Shown: piece after piece, positions 1 to 5,016 of the stretch
Numbering within the stretch: the stretch's first letter is position 1
Layout: each line of letters starts with the position of its first letter
From: Candidatus Sulfotelmatobacter sp.
GTDB taxonomy: Bacteria; Acidobacteriota; Terriglobia; Terriglobales; Acidobacteriaceae
Length of the DNA stretch: 5,016 bases
NCBI GenBank assembly: GCA_030044775.1
Contig: JASICF010000399.1
Coordinates: forward strand, 1-5,016
Direction: 5' to 3'
Notes under the pieces: generated by a model
Databases searched by the model: none
What the model saw: the letters and a program-made list of their open reading frames with translations, nothing else
Told to the model about the DNA's origin: nothing
Program-made: the position numbers and the translations under genes

Positions 1-393
1 AAAACCGTCGAGTCCAACAGTATCGAGCGTCCGTAGTGCCCTTTTTCGGCGCTCTATGGCAGCCACGCCCCGCGCCTCCAAAGGCGCTTCGACGTTCTCG
101 AGCACGGTGAGCCAAGGAAACAAGGCAAAGCTCTGAAAAACGATGGCAACGTTCGGAACCTGTGAGTCCATGGGCCGACCCTGCCAGAACAACGCACCTG
201 ACGACGGCTTTGAAAGTCCGCTCAGTATTCGCAATAAAGTCGATTTTCCACATCCCGACGCGCCAAGCAGGGCGACAATCTTGCCCGCTTCGATGGCAAA
301 ATCCATCAGCCCCACAACCTGAATGCGCGCGCCGTCGGGCTGCGAATACCATTTCTCGATGGCACGGGCTTCGATGATTGGTGCGCTCGGCAC
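1..393 (-). CDS. NitT/TauT-type ABC transporter ATP-binding protein (5' part, runs off left edge)
   Basis: This is the nucleotide-binding subunit of an importer of the nitrate/sulfonate/taurine type; it would hydrolyse ATP on the cytoplasmic face to drive substrate uptake. The visible 131 residues include an aromatic A-loop (Y16), a Walker A motif GASGCGKST (residues 44-52), and a Q-loop in VFQSFALFPWLTVLENV (Q87). The FALFPWLTVLENV form and the later GLDGF are typical of NitT/TauT ATPases. The ABC signature, Walker B and H-loop lie beyond the edge, so integrity cannot be judged. The GTG start at 393 is chosen because an in-frame TAG lies 18 nt upstream with no ATG, GTG or TTG between, and GGGGAG sits 5 nt before it. 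It follows malQ by 93 bp in the same direction; partner permease and binding-protein genes would be expected downstream, off the window. The substrate cannot be told from this subunit. Confidence 0.93.
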   Translation of the reverse strand, partial: MPSAPIIEARAIEKWYSQPDGARIQVVGLMDFAIEAGKIVALLGASGCGKSTLLRILSGLSKPSSGALFWQGRPMDSQVPNVAIVFQSFALFPWLTVLENVEAPLEARGVAAIERRKRALRTLDTVGLDGF

Positions 394-398
394 GTAAA

Positions 399-404
399 CT
401 CCCC
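399..404 (-). promoter_or_regulatory. Ribosome binding site deciding the GTG start of the ABC ATPase
   Basis: GGGGAG on the minus strand, 5 nt before the GTG at 393. A nearby ATG (minus-strand ATGGGGAG) overlaps this site and is out of frame, so the GTG is the sensible start. Confidence 0.75.
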
Positions 405-486
405 ATATCTTCTATACACGATTGCTGCAATGGCGCAAAGCGTCGAGCCGCTTTAACGTTGCGTTCACAATTCAGGGGGATCTTCG

Positions 487-2013
487 TCAAGCGGCGAAGT
501 TTTCGTCTGGGAGAACCGGGATTTGCTGCGGCAGACGATCCGTGACTTCAACCAGGCCAGCTAGCTTCGCATAGAGTTCGTCCGTGAATTGGGAGGGTGA
601 GAAGCGCCACTTCCAATTGCCCTCCTCACGGCTCGGCGTGTTCATGCGGGCATCGCTTCCCAGGCCGAGCACATCCTGCAGCGGGATCAGAGCAAGCTCG
701 GCCACCGAACTCAACGCACCGCGGATAAAAGCCCAGTGAATGCCATCGGGGCATTGCCCTAGATAAGCTTCGGCATTACGGCGTACACGATCGTCAACCG
801 AGGTATACCAGCCCACCGTCGTATCGTTGTCGTGAGTTCCGGTGTAGATGACTTTTCCGGCTGCGCGGTGCGGCAAATACATGTGTGCGCCTTCATCGTT
901 GAATCCGAATTGCATTACCGCCATGCCGGGTATTTTGAGTCTGTCCCGCAATGCATGGACTTCTGGTGTGATATACCCGAGGTCCTCGGCAAAGAACGGC
1001 AGTCCACCTAGAGCCTCGGCTAACTTTTGAAACAGTGCGTCACGCGGGCCATCGACCCATCGACCGTTAATCGCGGTCGAATCCCGCGCCGGAATTTCCC
1101 AGAATTGATCGAAGCCGCGAAAATGATCAAGGCGGATGTAATCACAATTCCGTGTTGCCCAACGCAAACGCTCGATCCACCACTTGTAACCGCGTTGCTG
1201 CATCACTTCCCAGCGGTACAGTGGATTCCCCCATCGCTGCCCCGTGGCGCTAAAGAAATCAGGCGGCACACCAGAAACGACTTCGGGTTCAAGCTGGTCA
1301 TTCAAGCGGAACAATTCCGCATGAGCCCACACATCCGCGCTGTCGTAGTTCACAAAAATTGCCAAATCGCCAACCAGCCGAATCCGTTGCTTGGAGGCAT
1401 AGCGCCGCAACGCGTTCCACTGCTCGTAAAAAGCAAATTGCAGCGCGCGGCGGACATTCAGGTCTTCGGCTAGTTCATTTCGCGCCTGGTCGATGGCCGG
1501 CGATTCGCGGCGAGCCAGGTCCGGACTCCATTGATTCCAGCTTGCTAATTTGTGACGGGCGCGAAGCGAGTCGAACAAGACAAAATCCTCGAGCCATTGT
1601 GCATTGTTCTTACAGAAGCATTCGAAACGCCCGCGCGCCGCATTAGATGCACGTTGAATAAAGTGACGCCCGGCCTCGAACAGTATCGGCATCTTCGTTG
1701 CAAAGACCTGGTCATATTCAACGCGATCGGTGTGGTGAGGCAAATGAGAGAGCTTGATGGCGTCAATCCAGCCATGATCGGCAAGCCGCTCCAAGCTGAT
1801 CAGGAGTGGATTACCGGCGAAGGCAGAGATCGAGGAATAAGGAGAATTGCCGTAGCCAAGCGGTCCCAGCGGCAAAACCTGCCATAAACTCTGGCGTGCC
1901 GACGCCAGCGAATCGACAAACGCGTATGCCGCGGGACCAAAATCACCGATGCCGCCAAGCGAGGGCAACGAGGTTGGATGCAACAAAATGCCTGCAGCGC
2001 GCGGAAAGGACAT
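487..2013 (-). CDS. malQ: 4-alpha-glucanotransferase (amylomaltase, GH77)
   Basis: Cytoplasmic disproportionating enzyme that transfers alpha-1,4-glucan segments between maltodextrins, releasing glucose, in maltose/glycogen metabolism. The 508 residues match the short bacterial GH77 type, about the size of Thermus amylomaltase. The N-terminus GILLHPTSLPSLGGIGDFG (8-26) is a family hallmark. Also visible are GDLAIFVNYDSADVWA (215-230), GVPPDFFSATGQRWGNPLY (248-266), the nucleophile in RLDHFRG (D296), the acid/base in FAEDLG (E343), and the third carboxylate in GTHDNDTT (D395). All three catalytic acids are present. The substrate-binding tail carries PLQDVLGLGSDARMNTP (444-460). The ATG at 2013 is the first start after an in-frame TGA 21 nt upstream; the likely ribosome site AAGGTG (2032-2027) is rather distant at 13 nt. 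It lies 85 bp after the ppiD-like stop and 93 bp before the ABC ATPase. No glycogen or maltose genes are adjacent. Confidence 0.97.
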   Translation of the reverse strand: MSFPRAAGILLHPTSLPSLGGIGDFGPAAYAFVDSLASARQSLWQVLPLGPLGYGNSPYSSISAFAGNPLLISLERLADHGWIDAIKLSHLPHHTDRVEYDQVFATKMPILFEAGRHFIQRASNAARGRFECFCKNNAQWLEDFVLFDSLRARHKLASWNQWSPDLARRESPAIDQARNELAEDLNVRRALQFAFYEQWNALRRYASKQRIRLVGDLAIFVNYDSADVWAHAELFRLNDQLEPEVVSGVPPDFFSATGQRWGNPLYRWEVMQQRGYKWWIERLRWATRNCDYIRLDHFRGFDQFWEIPARDSTAINGRWVDGPRDALFQKLAEALGGLPFFAEDLGYITPEVHALRDRLKIPGMAVMQFGFNDEGAHMYLPHRAAGKVIYTGTHDNDTTVGWYTSVDDRVRRNAEAYLGQCPDGIHWAFIRGALSSVAELALIPLQDVLGLGSDARMNTPSREEGNWKWRFSPSQFTDELYAKLAGLVEVTDRLPQQIPVLPDENFAA

Positions 2014-2098
2014 GCGACTCGGAAAGCACCTTCAATGCTTTGTACACTCAGTTCAGCGTTTAAGTTTTTTTCACATTGCGCTGGGAAATGAAGAACCG

Positions 2099-4084
2099 CT
2101 ACATTCCGGGTTCGCCTTCGGGGCGCGTGAGTGTCTTCAACTCGTCCTGGTTAATTTTGATCTTACCCGACTTCTCCATCTGGTCGCGGAGGTTAGCCAC
2201 AAATAATTCGAAGACCTGTTGCTCCTTCCCCTGCAACAGCGTGTCGCGGATCTGATCTTTCTTTGCCGCGAATTCGGCATCGGTGGGTGCCTGCACTTCC
2301 AGCATGGAAATCACCACATCATTGCCACCGCTTCGGATGGGACTGCTGATATCTCCCGGCTTCATGGTGAACGCGACCGACGCCTGGCCGGTCATCGAAC
2401 CGATATCGGGAACCTGGCCATCGGGCGCAACGAAGTCGCTGCTCTTCAGCGTGGCGCCTAACTCCTTCGCGGCCTTCTTCAGGTCATGTTGGGCCTTGGC
2501 CCGGTCAGAAAGTTCCTGCGTCTTCTGGGAAAGCAAGACATTTGAGCGCTCGTTCTTGAAATCTTCCTCCACTTTCGTCCGAATCTGATCGAAAGTAGGG
2601 GTCGACTGCGGCTTGATAGCCAGCAGTTGAAAGACTACGAAGCCCTGCGAAGTAGCGGCCATCTCAGGAGGAGAGTTTTCAGCAGTGGTAAAAACCCCCT
2701 CCATAAGCTGCGGCGCCGGACCGATACCCGGCACAACATCCTGGCGGCCGAAGAAATCCGGCGTTGCAACCGGAATGTGCTGGGCCGCGGCGGCGGCATC
2801 CAAACCCGTTTTCTGCGCTTGCTGCAGCAAGTCGTCGGCTTCTTTTTGGGCAAGTTGCTGCGCCTGCTGCTGCTTCAGAATTGGCTCAATCTGGTCCTTG
2901 ACCTCGTCGAGCGTCTTCATGTGGGCTCCCTGTTTCGCATCGACACGGATGATGTGGAATCCGTAACTGCTTTTTACCAGATCGCTGATCTGCCCGATCG
3001 GCAATGAAAACGCGGCTTTCTCAAACTCGGGAACCGTGCGTCCCCTGCCAATCCATCCCAGCGATCCGCCCTGCTTTGCGCTGCCGGGATCTTCTGAATA
3101 TTTCCTGGCGAGTTCTTCGAAATTCGCGCCGCCTTTTAGCTGCTTGAGCAAATCTTCCGCCCGGCGTTGCGCATCCTGAACGCCCTTTTCGTCCACTTTG
3201 CCGTCGGGCCCCGGCAGCGGGGTCTTGATCAGAAGGTGGCTGACCTTCACCTGCTCCGGCGTACGGTATTGATCCCTGTGTTGATCGTAATAAGCCTGCA
3301 ACTCCTGCTGCGTGACCTGCACTCCACTTTCGATTTTCGAAGTATCGATAGCCGCGAACTTTATCTTGCGTTTCTCAGGAATCGAATTCGCGTAGGTCTT
3401 CTGATGGCTGTCGTAAAAAGCCTTCAGCTCATCAGGAGTCGGATGAAGCCCTTTCTTGATTTCCTCCTGCGTCAGGACAGCGTAATCGAACTTAACCTTG
3501 GTGTTCTGTTTATCGAATTCCCGGCGAATTTCCGAGTCGCTCACAGTTGCGCTACCAGTGATCACAGCCTGCAGCTTGCTGATCATGATCTCCTTGGCAA
3601 CGTTGCTTTCAAAAAGCGCCGGCGTGAGATTGGCTCGTTGCAGCATTTCTTCGTATTCAGTCTGACCGATGAAATTTCCGCCGGGGAAGAAATACTCTGC
3701 GTAGCGCCCATGTTGCAGCTCGTCTTTTACCTCCTCCGGGGTGGCCTTGAATCCCATATGGTGAGCTTCCGCGAGCAACGCCTCGCGATCGATCAGCTGG
3801 TCTGCCGCGCGCTGGGCAAAAAATGGAAGTAGCACCGAAGCGTTTTTTCCCAACTGCGCTCCCTGTTGCTGGAGCATCTGACGCGCCGTGTCGCGTACTT
3901 CCTCTACGGTGACATCCTGGCCATCGACTTTGGCGATCACCCCTTTGCCGGGAGTGCCCGTCAGCTCGCCGCCGAGACTGCCTCCGGGAACAAGCACGAT
4001 TACCATCGCGGCGCAAATCACCAGCAGAAGTCCGCTGAGCACAACTTTCTTGATTGGTCCTTCGGTCTGTAGAAATCGAATCAT
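2099..4084 (-). CDS. PpiD/SurA-type membrane-anchored peptidyl-prolyl cis-trans isomerase
   Basis: Predicted inner-membrane-anchored periplasmic foldase that helps exported proteins fold by prolyl isomerisation and chaperoning. The 661-residue protein has a short cytoplasmic start, one membrane segment at about 13-33 (VVLSGLLLVICAAMVIVLV), a SurA_N-like chaperone region at about 48-190, and a parvulin (PpiC) domain at about 280-382. That domain opens with VSHLLIK, has YSEDPGSAKQGGSLGWIGRG in the middle and ends with YGFHIIRVDAK. A Gln/Ala-rich helical stretch (about 392-435) follows. The C-terminal region has two short rotamase-like echoes (about 462-490 and 570-597), as in PpiD. The length is close to E. 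coli PpiD. I start at ATG 4084 because it gives the canonical MIRFLQT-anchor start, with GGAG 10 nt upstream and a -10 box 36 nt upstream. The frame stays open to ATG 4207, but those extra 41 residues are translated from promoter and repeat DNA. It could equally be named a SurA-domain protein; the ppiD name is by architecture only. Confidence 0.92.
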   Translation of the reverse strand: MIRFLQTEGPIKKVVLSGLLLVICAAMVIVLVPGGSLGGELTGTPGKGVIAKVDGQDVTVEEVRDTARQMLQQQGAQLGKNASVLLPFFAQRAADQLIDREALLAEAHHMGFKATPEEVKDELQHGRYAEYFFPGGNFIGQTEYEEMLQRANLTPALFESNVAKEIMISKLQAVITGSATVSDSEIRREFDKQNTKVKFDYAVLTQEEIKKGLHPTPDELKAFYDSHQKTYANSIPEKRKIKFAAIDTSKIESGVQVTQQELQAYYDQHRDQYRTPEQVKVSHLLIKTPLPGPDGKVDEKGVQDAQRRAEDLLKQLKGGANFEELARKYSEDPGSAKQGGSLGWIGRGRTVPEFEKAAFSLPIGQISDLVKSSYGFHIIRVDAKQGAHMKTLDEVKDQIEPILKQQQAQQLAQKEADDLLQQAQKTGLDAAAAAQHIPVATPDFFGRQDVVPGIGPAPQLMEGVFTTAENSPPEMAATSQGFVVFQLLAIKPQSTPTFDQIRTKVEEDFKNERSNVLLSQKTQELSDRAKAQHDLKKAAKELGATLKSSDFVAPDGQVPDIGSMTGQASVAFTMKPGDISSPIRSGGNDVVISMLEVQAPTDAEFAAKKDQIRDTLLQGKEQQVFELFVANLRDQMEKSGKIKINQDELKTLTRPEGEPGM

Positions 4085-4094
4085 CTTCTTAACG

Positions 4095-4098
4095 CTCC
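4095..4098 (-). promoter_or_regulatory. Ribosome binding site for the ppiD-like gene
   Basis: GGAG on the minus strand, 10 nt before ATG 4084. It supports this start over the upstream in-frame ATGs at 4162 and 4207. The ATG at 4162 has no such site; the one at 4207 lies inside a repeat arm. Confidence 0.55.
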
Positions 4099-4120
4099 AG
4101 AGATATGCGCGGAATTGACC

Positions 4121-4126
4121 ATTATA
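4121..4126 (-). promoter_or_regulatory. Candidate -10 box of the ppiD-like promoter
   Basis: A perfect TATAAT on the minus strand, 36 nt before ATG 4084, implies a start of transcription near 4114 and a leader of about 30 nt. I see no good TTGACA-like -35 element at 16-18 nt and no extended TGn motif, so this call rests on the -10 match and its position. If correct, transcription starts downstream of the ATGs at 4162 and 4207, which rules them out as starts. Confidence 0.5.
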
Positions 4127-4163
4127 AACTACCCCCTTCGGACTGGTGTCCCGGCTGAGCATA

Positions 4164-4188
4164 CGGGTAATGGCTCGGTTTGAATTTC
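4164..4188 (+). repeat. Solo, diverged copy of the 25-bp intergenic repeat unit
   Basis: Reads cgggtaatggctcgg then tttgaatttc. It matches arm 4375-4399 in the same orientation at 21-22 of 25 positions, and the reverse complement of arm 4345-4369 at 22 of 25. The preceding bases tgagcata resemble the hairpin loop side of the full pair (tgag) with a 4-base insertion, so similarity extends beyond the unit. No partner arm is visible to its left, so it looks like half of an eroded palindrome. Confidence 0.6.
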
Positions 4189-4199
4189 GAACCGTACAA

Positions 4200-4318
4200 G
4201 GCGTCATCCCTAAGAACCCGCGTTATTACCAGCGGGCCGAGGGATCTCCCGTGGCACACAGCGTCGCAGCGGCAGATCCTTCGCTCGCCTGAAGGGCGGC
4301 TGCGCTCAGGATGACGCC
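4200..4318. repeat. 119-bp palindrome-bounded intergenic element
   Basis: Outer arms ggcgtcatcc (4200-4209) and ggatgacgcc (4309-4318) are perfect 10-bp inverted repeats. Internal pairings are gagggatct (4239-4247) with agatccttc (4274-4282, 8 of 9), cccgc (4217-4221) with gcggg (4232-4236), and cgcc (4286-4289) with ggcg (4295-4298). On the minus strand it begins gtcatcctgagcgcagc and continues to gcgaaggatctg. I recall this as a common form of dispersed palindromic repeats in several bacterial phyla, not checked here. It has no ORF of its own. Its left arm supplies the false ATG at 4207 for the ppiD frame. Confidence 0.65.
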
Positions 4319-4344
4319 GTCAACGACGTGCGGAGACGCCGTCG

Positions 4345-4399
4345 GAAATTCAAACTGACCCACTACCCGATGAGCGGGTAGTGCCTCAGTTTGAATTTC
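4345..4399. repeat. Near-perfect inverted repeat (25-bp arms, 5-bp loop)
   Basis: Arm 4345-4369 starts gaaattcaaactga and ends cactacccg. Arm 4375-4399 is its reverse complement at 23 of 25 positions, with loop atgag (4370-4374). The two mismatches are adjacent (4359-4360 opposite 4384-4385). Transcripts of either strand would fold into a long hairpin. There is no T-run after it on either strand, so it is not a classical intrinsic terminator, though it could protect or end the upstream transcript. It resembles a REP/BIME-type intergenic palindrome. The stop codon of the small ORF at 4386 lies inside it. Confidence 0.85.
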
Positions 4400-4553
4400 T
4401 AGACTTCAGCGTCCACCAGACGGCGTAGGACACAAAACCATAGAAAATTGCGTTGACGAATCCACGCTCTCTTGAGTCACCGCTGGCCTGAAAAACCGCA
4501 AAAACTAACTCCCGGATGCTTTGGATGGCCAGCACCAGCGCGAGAATTGGCAT
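4386..4553 (-). CDS. Possible small membrane protein, 55 residues, unknown function
   Basis: Not recognised. The start ATG 4553 is chosen because GAGAGG (4565-4560) lies 6 nt upstream; it sits 19 bp after the transposase stop. An in-frame GTG at 4607 would add 18 Lys/Arg-rich residues translated from the transposase 3' end in another frame. The product has a hydrophobic N-terminal stretch (1-21, broken by Q11, S12, R14 and E15), a polar centre (ASGDSRERG), and a second hydrophobic segment (32-49, ending AVWWTL). One or two membrane spans are possible. The last codons, RNSN and the TGA stop, come from the inverted repeat, suggesting that the repeat landed at or truncated the 3' end. It could instead be chance open frame in the 3' flank of an insertion sequence. 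Confidence 0.4.
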   Translation of the reverse strand: MPILALVLAIQSIRELVFAVFQASGDSRERGFVNAIFYGFVSYAVWWTLKSRNSN

Positions 4554-4559
4554 AACCAG

Positions 4560-4565
4560 CCTCTC
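4560..4565 (-). promoter_or_regulatory. Ribosome binding site of the small ORF
   Basis: GAGAGG with 6-nt spacing to ATG 4553. It begins 7 bp past the transposase stop codon, which would allow the small ORF to be translated from the same transcript. Confidence 0.4.
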
Positions 4566-4572
4566 GGCTACG

Positions 4573-5016
4573 CTAGTTTTCGCTTTTCGCTTTTTTGTAC
4601 GGGCCACGCTTCCTCGCTTTTGGCAGATAATTGTCTGCCATCATCACGATTTCCTCAAGACTCCAAACATGATCGCTCAGGCCAGCGGCCATGCTCGGCG
4701 TGATTCGCAGAGTTTTGTGAATCCGGGCGAAATTGTAGTGTACGGCGTAGATCGCAACCATCGCCGCGTGATTCTGAATTTTCTTGCTAAAAGCATTCGT
4801 CAGCCGCGTGAAGCGCCTCATACCCATCCTCATGCTGAGATTGTGGCGTTCGACATAGGACGTGCTCACATGCTTGGGATCAGGGTCGCCGCTCACGGTT
4901 TTCATCTCGCATCCAATGCATACTGCCGGAGAGTAACGGGTATCGTTCTCTGCTGGTGCGCCATAAATCTTCTGCAACTGCGCGTAATCTACGTCTGCTC
5001 CGAATGCCTCTTCGAC
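4573..5016 (-). CDS. IS1-family-type DDE transposase (C-terminal 147 residues, runs off right edge)
   Basis: C-terminal part of a transposase that cuts and joins element ends. The frame is open to the window edge, so the visible TTG at 4977 is internal, not a start. The fragment opens with VEEAFGADVDYAQL and has a Cys pair in CIGCE (residues 33 and 36). It then shows STSYVERHNLSMRM (51-64), where E56 is the likely catalytic glutamate, RRFTRLTNAFSKK, HYNFARIHKTLR and ITPSMAAG. These motifs are characteristic of the proteins annotated as IS1-family transposases in proteobacteria and acidobacteria. The earlier catalytic aspartates lie off the window. No stop or frameshift is visible and the end KRGPYKKAKSEN is a normal basic tail. 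I cannot place the element's ends: the start is missing and no clear terminal inverted repeat is identifiable. It may be an insertion sequence or a stranded transposase gene. Confidence 0.88.
   Translation of the reverse strand, partial: VEEAFGADVDYAQLQKIYGAPAENDTRYSPAVCIGCEMKTVSGDPDPKHVSTSYVERHNLSMRMGMRRFTRLTNAFSKKIQNHAAMVAIYAVHYNFARIHKTLRITPSMAAGLSDHVWSLEEIVMMADNYLPKARKRGPYKKAKSEN

Noticed and set aside
406..440. Promoter for the ABC ATPase (TTGCGC ... TATAGA, 16-nt spacing)
   Set aside because: Both boxes match consensus poorly and the implied leader would be about 10 nt, overlapping the ribosome site.
437..454. Hairpin aaagcg/cgcttt between malQ and the ABC ATPase as a terminator
   Set aside because: The stem is only 6 bp with no following T-run on the minus strand, so it is too weak to call.
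1027..1473. 148-codon plus-strand open frame
   Set aside because: It is antisense to malQ across its catalytic region, where the minus strand carries all the GH77 motifs.
2014..2098. Separate promoter or terminator between the ppiD-like gene and malQ
   Set aside because: There is an A-run on the minus strand but no convincing hairpin or -35/-10 pair. The 85-bp gap fits read-through but proves nothing.
3167..3832. 221-codon plus-strand open frame
   Set aside because: It lies entirely antisense to the well-supported ppiD-like gene, and its translation shows no domain or motif I recognise.
4345..4399. Inverted repeat as the terminal repeat of the IS element or as a CRISPR repeat
   Set aside because: The arms are separated by only 5 bp and a third copy lies elsewhere without the transposase, so it behaves like a dispersed palindrome. 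There is no regular spacer pattern.
4573..4977. Transposase start at TTG 4977 as a complete 134-residue gene
   Set aside because: The frame continues in homologous sequence (VEEAFGADVDYAQ) to the window edge, so the gene is partial rather than starting here.

Overview
All genes in this window read on the minus strand. In transcription order (right to left) they are: the 3' part of an IS1-family-type transposase running off the right edge, a possible small membrane-protein ORF, a repeat-rich intergenic stretch, a PpiD/SurA-type membrane-anchored peptidyl-prolyl isomerase (periplasmic foldase), a complete 4-alpha-glucanotransferase (malQ, GH77), and the 5' part of a NitT/TauT-type ABC transporter ATPase running off the left edge. 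Coding density is high and the base composition is moderately GC-rich. The N-terminus of the PpiD-like protein and the palindromic intergenic repeats suggest a soil-type Acidobacteriota (Terriglobia-like) chromosome. That assignment rests on recalled family resemblance, not on a search.

Layout. Positions 5016-4573 hold the C-terminal 147 residues of the transposase, with no visible decay. Positions 4553-4386 hold a 55-residue ORF with a good Shine-Dalgarno; its last codons and stop lie inside a repeat. Positions 4399-4164 are a nest of repeats: a near-perfect 25+25 bp inverted pair, a 119-bp palindrome-bounded element, and a diverged solo copy of the 25-bp unit. A consensus -10 box at 4126-4121 and a ribosome-binding site lead into the ppiD-like gene (4084-2099). 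An 85-bp gap separates it from malQ (2013-487). A 93-bp gap then leads to the ABC ATPase, which starts with GTG at 393.

Function. The three housekeeping or metabolic genes have no obvious shared pathway: envelope protein folding, maltodextrin/glycogen metabolism, and uptake of a small anion or organic sulfur/nitrogen compound. Co-direction and short gaps allow co-transcription, but this looks like ordinary chromosomal neighbourhood rather than a functional cassette. The unusual part is 4164-4607. There the repeats supply the stop codon of one ORF and create a false upstream start for ppiD. I see no CRISPR array, tRNA, rRNA or clearly new defence or biosynthetic system.
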